Source: Leptobrachium leishanense
Taxonomy: Eukaryota > Chordata > Amphibia > Anura > Megophryidae
Length of the DNA: 64,000 nt
Reading direction: 5' to 3'
NCBI GenBank assembly: GCA_009667805.1
Contig: CM019066.1
Coordinates: forward strand, 3,658,001-3,722,000
Part shown: piece by piece, positions 22,047 through 33,814 of the stretch
How the letters are laid out: each line of letters begins with the position of its first letter
How positions within the stretch are numbered: position 1 is the first letter of the stretch
The notes under the pieces: model-generated
The model's input: the letters and a program-made list of their open reading frames with translations, nothing else
Database searches by the model: none
Told to the model about the DNA's origin: nothing
Position numbers and translations under genes: made by a program

Positions 22047-22945
22047 CAGGGTTATTCAGAGAGATCTGAAAAGTCACCGCACGATTCCTAGTTCGCCGAT
22101 CCTGCGGTGTTTTCAACAAGCACCGCAGGGCCCCCGTAGTGCAGGGAAAACCCGCTGCAAACCCGCAGAACACTCGCCGTACACTCACAGAACACTCACT
22201 GAACACTCACCGAACACTCACCAAACACTCACCGAAAACCCGGAGAAACCGCCGCAAAAATCAAGCCAAACACGCCAGAAAAATCCGAGCAGCCGCCGAT
22301 CACAGCGCAGAGCAGCCGCCGGAAAAACCCGGCACGCAGGCGAACGGTGTGAAAAAAACCAAATACAGTTTGCTTGAAAGTTTGGAATTTGAAATGCTGT
22401 TTGCAAAAAACTACTGAATGAAAATGTCTGGAATTCACATATAAGATCCTATAAATAATAATAAAAAGGTCTGTTACAGAAAAAAGAAAAAACGATTTAA
22501 AAAAAAGAAACTGAAAAAATAAATTTGACAAAAAAATCCCAAAAAAATGCCTAAAAGATCTTAAAAAAAAATCTAAAAGTAAAGAGACTTTTTACTGCAG
22601 AATAAAATGATAAACGGTTTATTAGATATTGAATTAAAACTGGAATATTTTTAACATTGAAGCCTATGGGATTCTCCTGAATAAACCTGCCGAATGAAAC
22701 CATTGAACGGCAGGGCACTTCACTGACATACCTCAGCTGTTCAGTGTTCTCTGAATAGACGAAGCATTGCTTCTCTATGAGGGATTTCACTGCCCTTGAA
22801 CAGGCACGTACGTGGAGGCAATTTGCCAAAATTTGGTGAATTGCCTGCTCTCTGAATATCCGAATGGCCCCAAAATGTCTCCGTCCGCTGAAATTCAGTG
22901 TCCAGTTACATTTCAGCCACATTTTGGATCTCTCTGAATAACCCC
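22047..22945. mobile_element. Family A MITE, full length
   Basis: Ends CAGGGTTATTCAGAGAGATC and GATCTCTCTGAATAACCCC. The left arm includes an imperfect 10-bp tandem run of GAACACTCAC units (about 22185-22235). The middle has the ATTTTTAACATTGAAGCC block. Non-coding; frames in it are shadows of repeats. Confidence 0.85.
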
Positions 22946-24300
22946 TATGGTATTTTTTTTAAATTGCCAACAACAAGTAAGATTAATGAGTGACCATCTA
23001 ATCGCTCGCAATTCTCCAGCTGCTTCTTCAATCCTGCTGTATTCGGTGTTGCTGTTCTTGGTGCTGAAACCCCATTTCGGCACCAAGGACAGGGTCTTAA
23101 TCTCCCCACAGCAGGTTTTTTTCCCTGCAGCTGGGATTTTCGGTTCTTTAGGGGTCTTTTTGTTCTACGGCCTGTCCGTCGACTGACCTTGTGGATGACC
23201 CTGATCGGTTCTGCCGGTAGGCAGACGACCAGGTCGGTTGTCCGAATACGGACCCAGTTGTCACTACAGACCCAGTGGATGCCCAGCCTTAAAGCACAGT
23301 AGGCAGCCCTAACAGTCATAAGAACAGTTTTTGGCTTGGTTGGAATATGACAGGAAGCTTTTGTATTATTGTGCACGGCTCCTATACCGACTCGTTAATG
23401 GCTAAGGTGGAATGTAGCCCACTCTGTCTAACAGATTTCAGGTTTAAGGACAAGAGAGAGGGTCATGCGGCTGAGATGTGAATTGTATCATTGCCATCAC
23501 AACCAAGCCCCCGAATTTGTGTTTTATGCCGGCGCATGTTTAGCAGGGTGGCCTGCTGCCCTGCCTACTAGCCAGACCGGACTACTCATGCACAAGCAAT
23601 GTTTGCAGCTCTGATGTATGGGCTTCATATGCCATGGTTTTAACCATTTAAGCACAACAAGTGCCATTAATTAGGTGCTCTCAGTACATTTACATTCAGG
23701 CCTCACTAAAACCTGATGACCCTCTAGCGCTGCCGGTGATCGGGAGGTCTGGGCCGGACTGTGTGACTTTGCAAGACTGAGAATGCCATACGGTAAAGAT
23801 AAAATGTTAACCTATGGCTTTATCACATAAAAAAGTGATGCGCTGCACATGATAATTGAGTCATTGAGCTCCCTCATAATAACATATGGTACACCCATGG
23901 AAACAACAGCTATTTACAGCTTTTTATGCAGTCATTTGTCTAATTAACAGCTGATGAAAGCACATTGGAAACAAACAGTTTTCCTAAGTAGTCTAATTAA
24001 ATATACTATCACGTTAGTTCCATGAGGTAACTACTGGCCCTACAAGAACATTAAAAGTTTCCTATTAAACATTCCCCTATTTTCTATTCTGGTACATATA
24101 CATTTAGAACAAAAAATAGAATTTTGATATTATTTTTGATTTCACAGGTTCTGAAATCAGAATAGATTTGAGGTTCAGTTATATAGAAATTGATCACCCA
24201 AAAAATGCCTAAGAAATCCTAAAAGAATAATTAAGTAAAGAAACTTTCATTCTATTGGTAGTAATCTACTTGTCATTCTTAAATAATCAATAAAAAGCGA
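22946..24300. other. Harbinger-like scrap and a single-copy-looking island
   Basis: Around 23165-23300 lies a partial element whose right end, CCAGTGGATGCCCAGCC, matches the 25910-27047 family. From 23800 to 24080 the sequence is AT-rich but not repetitive, with TCTAATTAACAGCTGATGA and similar homeodomain/E-box words. No coding frame. Confidence 0.45.
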
Positions 24301-24309
24301 AAAACCAAC

Positions 24310-24548
24310 TGATTCGAATCACCTGAAATCAGCCGGATCCCCGAAATGATCCCGATCGCCGAAATGATCCAAAATTATCTGAATCGCCGAATGATCCGAA
24401 TCATCGAATCGAATTGATCTGAAATTTCAGATTGATCCGAAATTATGGGTGGTCAATATTTCGTTTTCGGAAATGCTCCCAAACCACGAAAATGGTGAAT
24501 TTCGTCCAAATTTCAATTCGGAACGAAACGAATTGCACATCTCTAGTA
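24310..24548. repeat. CGAA/GATCC-rich hAT-like scrap
   Basis: Degenerate repeats of GAAATGATCC and GAATCGCC precede a run of TTTCG words that ends AACGAATTGCACATCTCTA. The terminus resembles the GTGC-ATCCCTA ends of the hAT copies at 24894 and 29440. No partner end was found. Confidence 0.55.
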
Positions 24549-24893
24549 TTGTCTGAATGCAAAAATAATTGGCAGAAAGCCAGTTGCTCCACTTATTATA
24601 CACTGGGGTAAAAGGCTCTGGTCTTTTCAATTGCATGGGTATTTAATTAGTGAAGAACAACAAGAGGGGTGGTAACACTGGTTTGAACCACTTTAGACAA
24701 GACATTTATTGGGTTTACACCCTTAAAATCTTGTCACCTAAGGGTCTAGATGCTGAAACGTAGCTACGTCGTTTATTATAACAGTTTGAAATTGTTGCTG
24801 TTTGTGGTCAATGTATGTATTTTCAGGTTAGATAGTAGTAACAGATTTTTTTCAGTTTTCGCTTATTTTTAAATCTTAATAATTACAGTGTGG

Positions 24894-25340
24894 TAGGCTT
24901 GTGCACCGATTTTTTTTTCGGTTCGATTCGGTTCGATTTTTCGGATTTTTAAACTTTTCGATTCGGCTCGTATCGACCGATTTCTGTTTCGATTCGGTTC
25001 GGCTCGATTCGTTTTTCGTGTACTCTTTTTTTTCGGAATATCGACCATTTTTCATATTTTCGTGTCACTTAGCTCGGTTTTTGTATCGACTTTTCGTAAG
25101 TTCGGAAATTTTCGTTTTTTCGGAAAGTCTGTTCTCCTCGTTTCAAAGCAATAAATTTCGATTTGACACATTTCAAGTCCATTCGAAAATTCCGAAAATA
25201 TTTCGTTTCGGCTCGGAAAACTTTTCGGATCTGCCATTTTCGGATCTAAAAATTTTCGGAAATTCGGCCGCATCCGAAAACACGAATCGGGAAATTTCGT
25301 GAAAATTCCGAAATTCCGAAACCCGAAACGCACATCCCTA
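24894..25340. mobile_element. TTCG-rich hAT MITE, copy 1
   Basis: A 447-bp element with ends TAGGCTTGTGCACC and CGCACATCCCTA. It is flanked by exact 8-bp duplications CAGTGTGG at 24886-24893 and 25341-25348. The body is a dense, aperiodic run of TTCG/TCGG/CGAT words. Copy 2 at 29440 lies in the opposite orientation and is nearly identical. Long frames through it follow from the absence of stop codons in the motif and are not genes. Confidence 0.9.
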
Positions 25341-25348
25341 CAGTGTGG

Positions 25349-25909
25349 CTTCAGACACTTGTTTCATAAAATATCTGTGGTGTAGAGTACTCGTCACTCC
25401 CCACATCGGTGTCTCTCTCACATCTAACACAAAACCAATTTCCAATATAAATGGTTTGGCACGTCAAAATTGTTTATTATTGTAAATATTGGAAATTTCT
25501 CTTATTTTTGTTTGAAATTTGTTTTAAATTGGTGTCATTTGTATGTAACCATTTTTAAGTATGAATTACAGCCAAGCCTGTTATAGTGGGCGTTACATAT
25601 AACGGTCTTTGCAACCGGCGATAACATGTCGTGACAAAGCCAGTATTTTGATGAAACGTGTTGATGTTACCGGTCTTTGCGTGTGCCCAGCAGGTCGCAC
25701 CTCCTTTGTCTCCTTTAATGTCTCGTTCAGCTCCTTCTATTACGCCAGCTCTCTTGGCTCCCTTTGAAGCTGTTTGAGAGTCTCCAATGTTGTAGGTCTT
25801 TGTTGCCTCCCTTCACCAGGTCAAAGGCAGGAAAATCAACAATCCACACCACAAAGGGTAACAGCACCTACAAAAAGTTGTTGTGTAACACATTACGCAT
25901 TAACATTAA
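25349..25909. other. No recognised feature
   Basis: Mixed AT-rich sequence between two elements. I see no supported gene or repeat. Confidence 0.35.
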
Positions 25910-27047
25910 GGCTGGCCGTCCACTGGATCCGTAGTCAGACGACCGACTTTTTCGTCAGACCATGGACGACGTCAGTCGTGCGACCAGGTCTGACTAGGGT
26001 CATCTACTGCGTGCGATCTGTCGTGCGACCACAGGCAATCCAGATCAAAATCAGACAGAGGTGGAGTGCAGAGGCTGCCAAAATCAGATTGAACTGGTTT
26101 TGTGTATAAAACCAGCACATCCTGCTTTTTGAAACACTCAGTTCTTTTTAAAAAAAATGAATTATAAAATTGTTCAGAAGAGAAAAATATGGTTTTAAAA
26201 AAAAATTACATTTAAAACCTATGGGATATGCAGTTTCATATTAGTGATTGGTCACCTGGTATTCCTTTTTTATTTACTTGCAGTGTATGGATTCTACATG
26301 TTGCAGGGTGGCACTTTCATGCAATGCCCATCAGCTTGGATAAGTGAAGCATGGCCAACCTGGTAACCCTAGTGTCTGCATATATATATATAGATAGATA
26401 TATATATATAAAAAAACACATGGGGGGTAGCACTCAGCCTTAACTAAGCGTTTCAGTGCGGGTGCGTCTCAGAATAAAATACAAAACAAAAACATGGAGA
26501 GAGCACTCCAGACAAACACATTCAAAAACCTGCAACAACAGCTCCATGTATGGGTGCATAATACCAGCTTTTACCACATGGGGAAAATTTCATAACTCTG
26601 AGCTTTGCTGAATAAAATGGTGGAATTTGGTTCGCAATGAACGGCCGTGCTCTCTCCATGGTTTTGTTCTATATGTATAGATATAGATATAGATATATAT
26701 TGTTAAGTCAGTAAGCAGGTGGGAAGGCAGAACATGTTAAAATTACCTGCAGTCTACAGCTGCCACTTCTTTTGACCTTTCCAGATCAAAATCAATCCAA
26801 ATCACTCCCCTGATCAGCTTGTCCACATCCATCTTCTCTCCAGGGATCTGTCAGATGTCTGTGATTTTCCCCTCAAATGGAAGGCATCGCACATTTGATG
26901 GCATCTTTCACCGTCGCTGGAAGTCTAACGTCGTACGCAATGGATAATAGTCCATTCACCTGCATGTTGTAGGATCAGTCGGACGACGAGACGCGATTTC
27001 GGATGATCGCACTGTCGCACAAATACGGATCCAGTGGATGGCCAGCC
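25910..27047. mobile_element. PIF/Harbinger-like element, 1.1 kb
   Basis: Termini GGCTGGCCGTCCACTGGATC and ATCCAGTGGATGGCCAGCC have TWA-type flanks: ATTAA before the left end and TTA after the right. The subterminal regions are CpG-rich (GACGACGAGACGCG). The middle holds TA microsatellites (about 26380-26410 and 26675-26700) and a small foldback with GGAGAGAGCACTC mirrored at about 26647. No transposase. Confidence 0.75.
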
Positions 27048-27050
27048 TTA

Positions 27051-28170
27051 TGCACTTCTGATGAGCATGCTGCCCATGGTTTCACAGATCATCGTATTTT
27101 TTAAACGTTTGCATTTTCATTGTGTTGTAACGATTATTATTCATTTTTTTCTATGTGTCATATGTCACCACAATTACTAATACAAGTTTCTTTTATTATT
27201 TCTTACATATACTTTTATTAAGTTGCTGTTTTACGCTACGAGATTTTTCTTTGCTTGTTTTTGTTTTATGTACCTCCACTGAGAGGATTTAGAGGCGGCT
27301 TTCTCCCCTGCTATCTGGATTCATAGTTTTTCTGCTGCAGTGTGAAACACAGTCGCTGTTATTGAATATTTGAAACTAAAGACTATTTTCGTTTCTATCA
27401 TTTATGCTTTTTTTTCTAACATTTGGTACATGTATTGGTACACGTGCTATTTCTCGGCTCCTTTTTAGATTAGATGTTTTCATTGTCTGTGCTTTTCCTG
27501 CCTTTATCATTTTCAGTTTATTAGAATTTCAATCGGATAAATATAGGCATTTTTGGGGCATCAGTTCTTTTAGCAAGAGATTCTAGAATCACTTTGCACA
27601 TGTGACTTGATTTGACTCACAGTAAATATCGTGGCAGCCCATGATTTGAGAGGTCATGGTAATTTTTAAAGGTTTGCATTTTCACTGTGATGTAACAATT
27701 GTTATAATATTTTTTTTCGGTGGCAACAACATTTGTCTTGACTGCACTTTTACTTTCACCATTTAACCCTGGCTATTTTTTCAGAGTTGTGAGCAAATCC
27801 TTTCACTTGGCTTAGAGGTCTGGCACCTATACTTTTATAGTTTACCTACAGTACACACTTCTGCTTGAGAACACTGTGCAGACAAGGCTCAAGTGCAGCA
27901 GAAAGCTACAGAACGTGTGTACAAAAAGTATGGGAGTTCCGAGCTATTAGCAATTTGTGTATCCTACGAAACGCAAGTATATGTAGGCAAAGTGCATAAA
28001 AAGCTGCAAGGACTTCCACATATCGGAAGCCCTGAGTGGACAGGGATGTGCAATGCATGCAAGAGAGAAGAGGTGAGTATTTTCTCCTAAAAAAAATGTG
28101 GGCAGATGCCATCAGCAGCATCTGCCCATTTATTTAAGAGGGGAAAGGGGGGGCTGTTAGAGTGTACCCT
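27051..28170. other. Non-coding; contains a dispersed 100-bp duplication
   Basis: The segments at about 27068-27165 and 27635-27735 share an order of words (GTTTGCATTTTCA, TGTRATGTAACRATT). This implies an old duplicated repeat. A hairpin GGGCAGATGC/GCATCTGCCC lies at 28101-28127. No gene is supported. Confidence 0.45.
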
Positions 28171-28173
28171 TAA

Positions 28174-28598
28174 GGCTAGGGTCAGACTGAGGCAGTGCGA
28201 ACGCGCGTGCAGCCGCACTTAATCACGGCCGCACTAGCAGCAGATGCCAGGCAATGACGGCCAATATACGAAGTACGGTCGCACAAAAGTCCGGCTGCGC
28301 AACGCAAGTGGAAAATGAACGCATTTTTTCGAGAACGTTAAACCACTAGTACTGACGTACAGAGTGCGCTGCGTCCGCTATCGGCGTGTGTGCGTGAATT
28401 GGAGACATCAGACGCTGCTAATGTCCGGCCAACATAACGTCCAGATGCAAGAAGTGTTTTATTGATGATCCGTACAAAATCACAGATGAAACTGCGCATA
28501 GTATGACCGCTATTGCGTATTCCGTGAAAAAATACGTCCATTCTTCGAACGCACATTTTCACGGACAACGTGAAAAATGCGTTAGTCTGACCCTAGCC
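28174..28598. mobile_element. Family B MITE (PIF/Harbinger-like)
   Basis: A 425-bp copy with ends GGCTAGGGTCAGACTGAGGC and GTCTGACCCTAGCC, preceded by CTTAA and followed by TTA. The interior has GCGTCCGC, GACGTACAGAG and other CpG-rich words shared with 13217 and 36029. Confidence 0.82.
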
Positions 28599-29129
28599 TT
28601 AGTATGAGAACTCACCAGATTTCTCTGTACTACACACCCCAAGTAATCATTTTCATCTGCCAGTAGCCCACATTGAAATGCGCTGTTGATAGTAAACATA
28701 TATTCAGGCTGGTTCTCAGGGAATCATGATGATAATTATAAAAAATATCATATATTTATTTATTTTAGATGACTTAAAGGGACATGCATGTCTAGATTTT
28801 TTTTTATTGACAGTTAAACACTTTTATACCAACAGACAAAATAATGTAAATCAATAAAAGTTAAAAGAATGTGTAAATTTGTTTTTATTTTCTTGCTTTA
28901 AACTCTCATTTTATTTTCTCTGACGCCCCTCAGCTAGGGGTGTTTCTTCAGCTCCCACTTCCTGTTTATTCTGGCCTCCACTCTGCCCACTATCCCACCC
29001 ACCAAAGCTTCACGTGAACTAGCACAAGCTATGCACGTAAAACCCTGTGTTCGCTCAGGACCTAGAACTGGGGAAACTGGGGAACTGAATAATAGCATCT
29101 CTGCAACTGTGAAAGCAAAACACAAACAC

Positions 29130-29300
29130 GCTCAATCATACACTCACGCTCGCTCACACACACTCGGTAACTCGCTCACACGCTCACCTGCTGACTTGCT
29201 CACTCACCTACTGGCTCGCTCACACACTCACATTCATTTACTTGCACCCTTTCATGGTTACATACTCACTGTCTCACTCAAACTCACAATCACTCACCTT
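29130..29300. repeat. CTCAC/CTCGC degenerate microsatellite
   Basis: Irregular tandem words such as CACTCACGCTCGCTCACAC make up this pyrimidine/purine-biased stretch inside the Kolobok-like element. It keeps frames open without coding for anything recognisable. Confidence 0.75.
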
Positions 29301-29439
29301 TCCTTGTGCTGTCTGTCTCTTGTGTGTGCGATCTCGCTGTTTATCTTGCCCGTTCTCTCACTGCGCTTTATCTTGCCCTCTCACTGCTTTATCTTGCTCT
29401 CCAACTCTCTCTGCTGTCTCCCCTGTGTGTGTTGATTTC

Positions 29440-29877
29440 TAGGGATGTGCGTTTCGGGTTTCGGAATTTCGGAATTTTCACGAAATTTCCCGATTCGTGT
29501 TTTCGGATGCGGCCGAATTTCCGAAAATTTTTAGATCCGAAAATGGCAGATCCGAAAAGTTTTCCGAGCCGAAATGAAATATTTTCGGAATTTTCGAATG
29601 CACTTGAAATGTGTCAAATCGAAATTTATTGCTTTGAAACGAGGAGAACAGATGTTCCGAAAAAACGAAAATTTCCGAACTTACGAAAAGTCGATACAAA
29701 AAACTAGCAAAGTGACACGAAAATACGAAAAACGGTCGATATTCGGAAAAAAAAATGTACACGAAAAAACGAGTCGAGCCGAACCGAATCGAAACAGAAA
29801 TCGGTCGAAACGAGCCGAATCGAAAAGTTTAAAAATCCGAAAAATCGAACCGAAAAAAAAATCGGTGCACAAGCCTA
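29440..29877. mobile_element. TTCG-rich hAT MITE, copy 2 (inverted)
   Basis: A 438-bp inverted copy of the element at 24894-25340. Ends TAGGGATGTGCG and GCACAAGCCTA are flanked by exact 8-bp duplications TTGATTTC at 29432-29439 and 29878-29885. It inserted into the Kolobok-like element and is therefore younger than it. Confidence 0.92.
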
Positions 29878-30407
29878 TTGATTTCTTTCTTTCCCTGTCT
29901 CTGCAGTAGCTGGGGGTGAAAGAGTTACAGATTGAAATGACGCTCAGCTCCGCCCTCCCTTCAGCTCACAGTGCAGGAGGGAGGTGGAGCAACTCAGTCG
30001 CACATGCTCAGTGTATTTTTTATGCGTTCCACAGAATACACACTGATTGGTTAGCTCAGTGTGCCTCCTGCGGTGAACGTAGAAAACACCAATAAAGAAA
30101 AGCATTCAAATTTGAAAAAACAATTTTTTTTTTCTTGCTTCCTTATGCCTGCTGAATGAGAATACTGGCACATTCAAACGGCATTACTTGATTTTAAAGG
30201 CACACTGACAAAGCATGCATGTCCCTTTAAAGTAAGTATATAGCCTAAATAAAAAAAAACAAAAGACTTTTAATTGTGTAGATCAAATGGGAACTTGGTT
30301 TTCCCTGACAAAATAGTGCATGAACTACAGTCACTCGTGATATGACGGCTTGCTCAGTGTAGCAATATTTAATACATTTCACATTTTCCTTGTGAGATCG
30401 TATAGAT

Positions 30408-30591
30408 CAGTGGTTCCCAAACCCGGTCCTCAAGTCCCCCTAACAGGCCAGGTTTTAAGACTTACCTTAGGGAAATGCAGACTGAATCCTGCAATCACTG
30501 AGCAGCAAATCATATCACCTGTGCTGTGCTTTGGATATCTGCAAACCTGGCCTGTTGGGGGGTACTTGAGGACCGCGGTTGGGAACCACTG
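30408..30591. mobile_element. Small hAT MITE, family D
   Basis: A 184-bp element with ends CAGTGGTTCCCAAACC and GGTTGGGAACCACTG and exact 8-bp duplications GTATAGAT at 30400-30407 and 30592-30599. Inverted CAGGCCAGGTTT/AAACCTGGCCTG arms lie inside. Non-coding. Confidence 0.92.
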
Positions 30592-30735
30592 GTATAGATA
30601 ATTTCACGTGCCAGAGAGCTCTTATGAATGCAGCCCAAGGCCTTATTGTCTACAGGTGAATGAACACAAAAGTCCCATTCTATCCCTGAATAACATCATT
30701 TGTGGCCATTGTACGCTTTTTTGGGCCATAATACA

Positions 30736-30840
30736 TAGTTGGTGCTAACTTAACCAGAGCTGTTGTAAACTTCCCAGAGCCATTATAGCCTATGGAGGTT
30801 TTAAGTTTACAACAGCTCTGGTTAAGTTAGCACCAACATT
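30736..30840. repeat. Perfect foldback hairpin
   Basis: Arms TTGGTGCTAACTTAACCAGA...GTAAACTT and their exact complement enclose a loop of about 35 bp. This is typical of a very young foldback MITE, but no clear target duplication is visible. Confidence 0.8.
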
Positions 30841-30844
30841 GTAA

Positions 30845-31327
30845 TACTGCCCTAAGATTGCAAAATTAAGACTTCAGATGCTCATAATCCCTGCTTTTTG
30901 CATCTTAGTACTTTATCACTTCACATCTGTGTTTTACATTGCTTTAAGCCAATCATTTTAGAGATGTTTGGTCCAAAATTGCTCATGTTGTCATTGAACA
31001 AAAAAAATAGGTAAGCCAGATGTTGTGAGAAAACTTTATAGGCCCTATTCTGATCTTGCCATTAACAGCTGCAGCCTAGTGTTAAGTGATTTTGCTTTTG
31101 CAATATCACCTAACATGGAAAAATTACAATACCCAAAAATTCTTTACTTACCTCTAACCGTACAGTGAAAAAAGTAGCGCAATTTGTGGCTTTTTCTCAG
31201 CATATACAGTAAAACAAGTAGTTCTCAGTTCTCTTTCGCAGTCCCTACTTGCGGCAAAGCTCGTGGCAGGGTGGCACTTGGCTCTAGGAGCGGATACCAG
31301 TGGCAGTGCACAGCACTGCTAGTATCT
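30845..31327. other. No recognised gene
   Basis: Diverged repeat-like words (GGCCCTATTCTGATCTTGCC, AATATCACCTAACA) hint at an old MITE, but boundaries cannot be set. Confidence 0.35.
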
Positions 31328-31393
31328 GGCTAATGTCAGATGAACGCAGTCTGAGCGCACTCTGCGTGCATGCACAACAGACAGATGTACTGA

Positions 31394-33709
31394 CAGGGCC
31401 GGATTTGCACCTCAGGAGCCTGTAGGCACAGAAATGCAGAGCGCCCCTACCCCCCAAAACTGAAACTGTTTTTCTCCGCGCTCAAATCAAAAGAAGAGGC
31501 AGAATCTGTTGCCTTAGTTGAATTAGTTAGTTACGAGTATTTATAAAGCGCCAACAAATTCCATAGCGCTGTACAATGAGTAACAGAATAACAAGTATAC
31601 ATATATGTTACTCACACGGAACAGAAGGAGGAAGGACCCTGCTCGAGAGCTTACAAACTAAGAGGAGAGGGGGTGACACATTAGGTGAGGATGAATAGGG
31701 TATTTGAAGAAGCGGGTTGTATGAGGACTGAATGGGAAGATGGAGCAGGAAATGACAGTGGGGGATCATGGAGTGCGCTGATAGGCTTCTCTATAGTAAT
31801 GTGTTTTCAGAGACTGCTTAAAGGACTGGAGAGACGGGTGAGTCTGATGTTGCGGGGGAGGGAGTCCCATAGAAAGGGTGCAGCTCGGGAGAAGTCTTGA
31901 AGCCGAGTCTGGCATAGGCGTTCATTACAGACTGCAGAGGCAGAATCTGGGATCTCTTAAGGCCAGTTAGGAGGAGGTTACAGTAGTCAAGGCGGGAGAT
32001 AATAAGATCTTAGATGAGCATTTTAGTAGAGTCTGGATTAAGAAAGGGACGGATGCGTGCAATGTTTTTTAGGTGGAAGTAGCAGGATTTGGTTAGAGAC
32101 TGAATGTGAGGAGTAAAGGATAGATTGGAGTCCAAGAGGACCCTGAGGTAAAGGAGCTTGAGAGGTAGAAGTAATGGTGGCACCATTCACCTCAAGAGAA
32201 ATTTGCGCAGGAATGGAGGTTTTAGAGGGAGGGAAGATGAGAAGTTCAGTTTTAGAGATGTTGAGCTTTAGGAAACGGGAAATCATCCAGTCGGAGACAG
32301 CCGATAGGTCGACAGTAATGCGGTCCAACACCAGAGGAGAGAGATCGAGAGAAGAAAGGTAGATTTGGGTGTCATCAGCATAGAGAGGATATTGGAATCC
32401 ATAGGAAGAGAGGAGGTTGTCCAAAGAGGCAGTATAGATCGAGAAGAGTAGGGGACCCAGAACAGAGCCTTGAGGTACCCCAACTGAAAGAGGAACTGGT
32501 GGTGAAGAGACACCAGGGAAGGAGAAACTGAAGGAGCGGAAAGAGAGACAGGAAGGGGACAGGAGAGTGTGCTGTCACTGAGGCCAAGTTGATGCAGCGT
32601 GAGGAGCAGGAGAGGGTGATCACCAGTGTTGAATGCAGTGGAAAGGTCAAGAAGAATAAGGAGGGAGAAGTGACCTTTGGTTTTAGCGGTAGCTGAATCA
32701 TTAGTCACCATGGTCAGAGCCGTCTCAGTAGATTGTTGGGAGCGAAGGCTAGTAGTTCAAGAGGGAGGAGGGATCAAGAGAAGGCTTTTTTAGAATGGGG
32801 TGATCAAAGCACGTTTGAATACAGAGGAGTATATTCTAGAAGAGAGGGAGAGGTTAAAATATGAGTCAAAGCAGGGACAGTAACTGGTAGGACAGGCCAA
32901 ATAAGGTGTGAGGGGATGGGATCAAGTGGACAGGTGGTCGGGTCGGGACATGAGAAGTTCTGTTACATCCTCCTCCGAGAAAGTAGAAAAGGAAGACATA
33001 GTAGAAGAGGGGGAGTGAGGGAGTCAGCGGGGTAGAATGGTTAAAGGAGGAGGGCAGTGAATGCAGCAGCATTGTTTGTTTTATATGTAAAAGCATATAT
33101 TGCCTCTGCTGTAGAACAGAAAAAAAATATTTTGCATTTACTTTTTAATTTTTTTTATTTTTACACATTTACACATTACATGGTCATGTTTGATATCATA
33201 GTAAAGACTAGACTCTGACCTTTCCAATGACACCTCACTTAACCTTGTGTGCTGTACAATTCAGGGATGCAGGTTCCAAAGTTCCCCTGTCCCTCCTCAC
33301 TGTAGTGCCACGGTCTAGGTTTTGAATTAAACAATGCATTGCTTCACCAGATACATACTTGCTGGCAGTATGGTAAATGAGGTGAGTTAGTGCAGCATCA
33401 CTGTTCACTTTATAATTGTAAACTGAATAATAGTGCCGTGTTAGAAAAAATAAGAAAGATATTATTTTAATAGATATTTTATTTTTACATAACTCTAACC
33501 TGGTTATATTTGGTATCACTGGAAAGGCTATAAACTGACCTTTCCAATGATACCTCATATGTCCCTCTAGCCCTTAGGGCTCCAGAGATACAGTGGTCTA
33601 AATTATTGCTAATTGTAAGAAAAAAAAAAAAAACACAGAGCAAGGCGCCCCCTTGTGGCAGGCGCCTGTAGGCACATGCCTACTGTGCCTAATGGTAAAT
33701 CCGGCCCTG
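31394..33709. mobile_element. hAT-type element containing an L2 LINE
   Basis: Termini CAGGGCCGGATTTGCAC and TAAATCCGGCCCTG have exact 8-bp duplications TGTACTGA at 31386-31393 and 33710-33717. The 2.3-kb unit has no hAT transposase; its bulk is an L2-type LINE on the minus strand. The right flank (33120-33560) carries a word order (GGTATCACTGGAAAGGC, TTTCCAATGATACC, AGTGCAGCATCACTGTTCAC) also seen in the piggyBac-like elements at 56270 and 62011, which suggests another old insertion. Confidence 0.88.
31510..33070 (-). pseudogene. L2-clade LINE, 5'-truncated ORF2 with frameshifts
   Basis: Minus-strand frames encode an L2/Jockey-type reverse transcriptase in pieces: CPLDPIPS-like region near 32920, [16 protein letters not shown] at about 32640 (finger/palm block with catalytic Asp), and [11 protein letters not shown] at about 32370 (catalytic YADD). 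Then come [19 protein letters not shown] and a thumb region. At least two frameshifts and a stop separate them. The 3' end (about 31520) reads as a GCGC-containing tail, TACAGCGCTATGGAATTTGT. The endonuclease and ORF1 are missing, as in most truncated LINE copies. Inactive. Confidence 0.85.
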
Positions 33710-33814
33710 TGTACTGACAGAAGATACTGTAGACACCACACAGTCCGTTTTTGTTGACGGACGTTGAAAAAAAAGGGAAATATGGTAAATAAAATGAATA
33801 TTTATTTATTTATT

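Larger units (their letters stand above)
28778..30226. mobile_element. Kolobok-like TTAA element
   Basis: Ends AGGGACATGCATGT and GCATGCATGTCCCT sit between TTAA at 28774-28777 and 30227-30230. A 4-bp TTAA duplication with AGG-type ends fits the Kolobok (T2) superfamily known from frogs. The 1.45-kb unit has no transposase. It contains a CTCAC-rich stretch (about 29130-29300) and a hAT MITE at 29440-29877. Confidence 0.72.

Noticed and set aside
22139..22417. Arg/Thr/His-rich frames suggesting a basic protein
   Set aside because: They come from an ACACTCACCGA tandem stretch within a family A MITE that recurs elsewhere without open frames.
24901..25333. Opposed ORFs of 93-133 codons, with matches at 29306-29909
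   Set aside because: They translate TTCG-rich hAT MITE sequence, which lacks stops on both strands. The copies have 8-bp duplications and no protein features.
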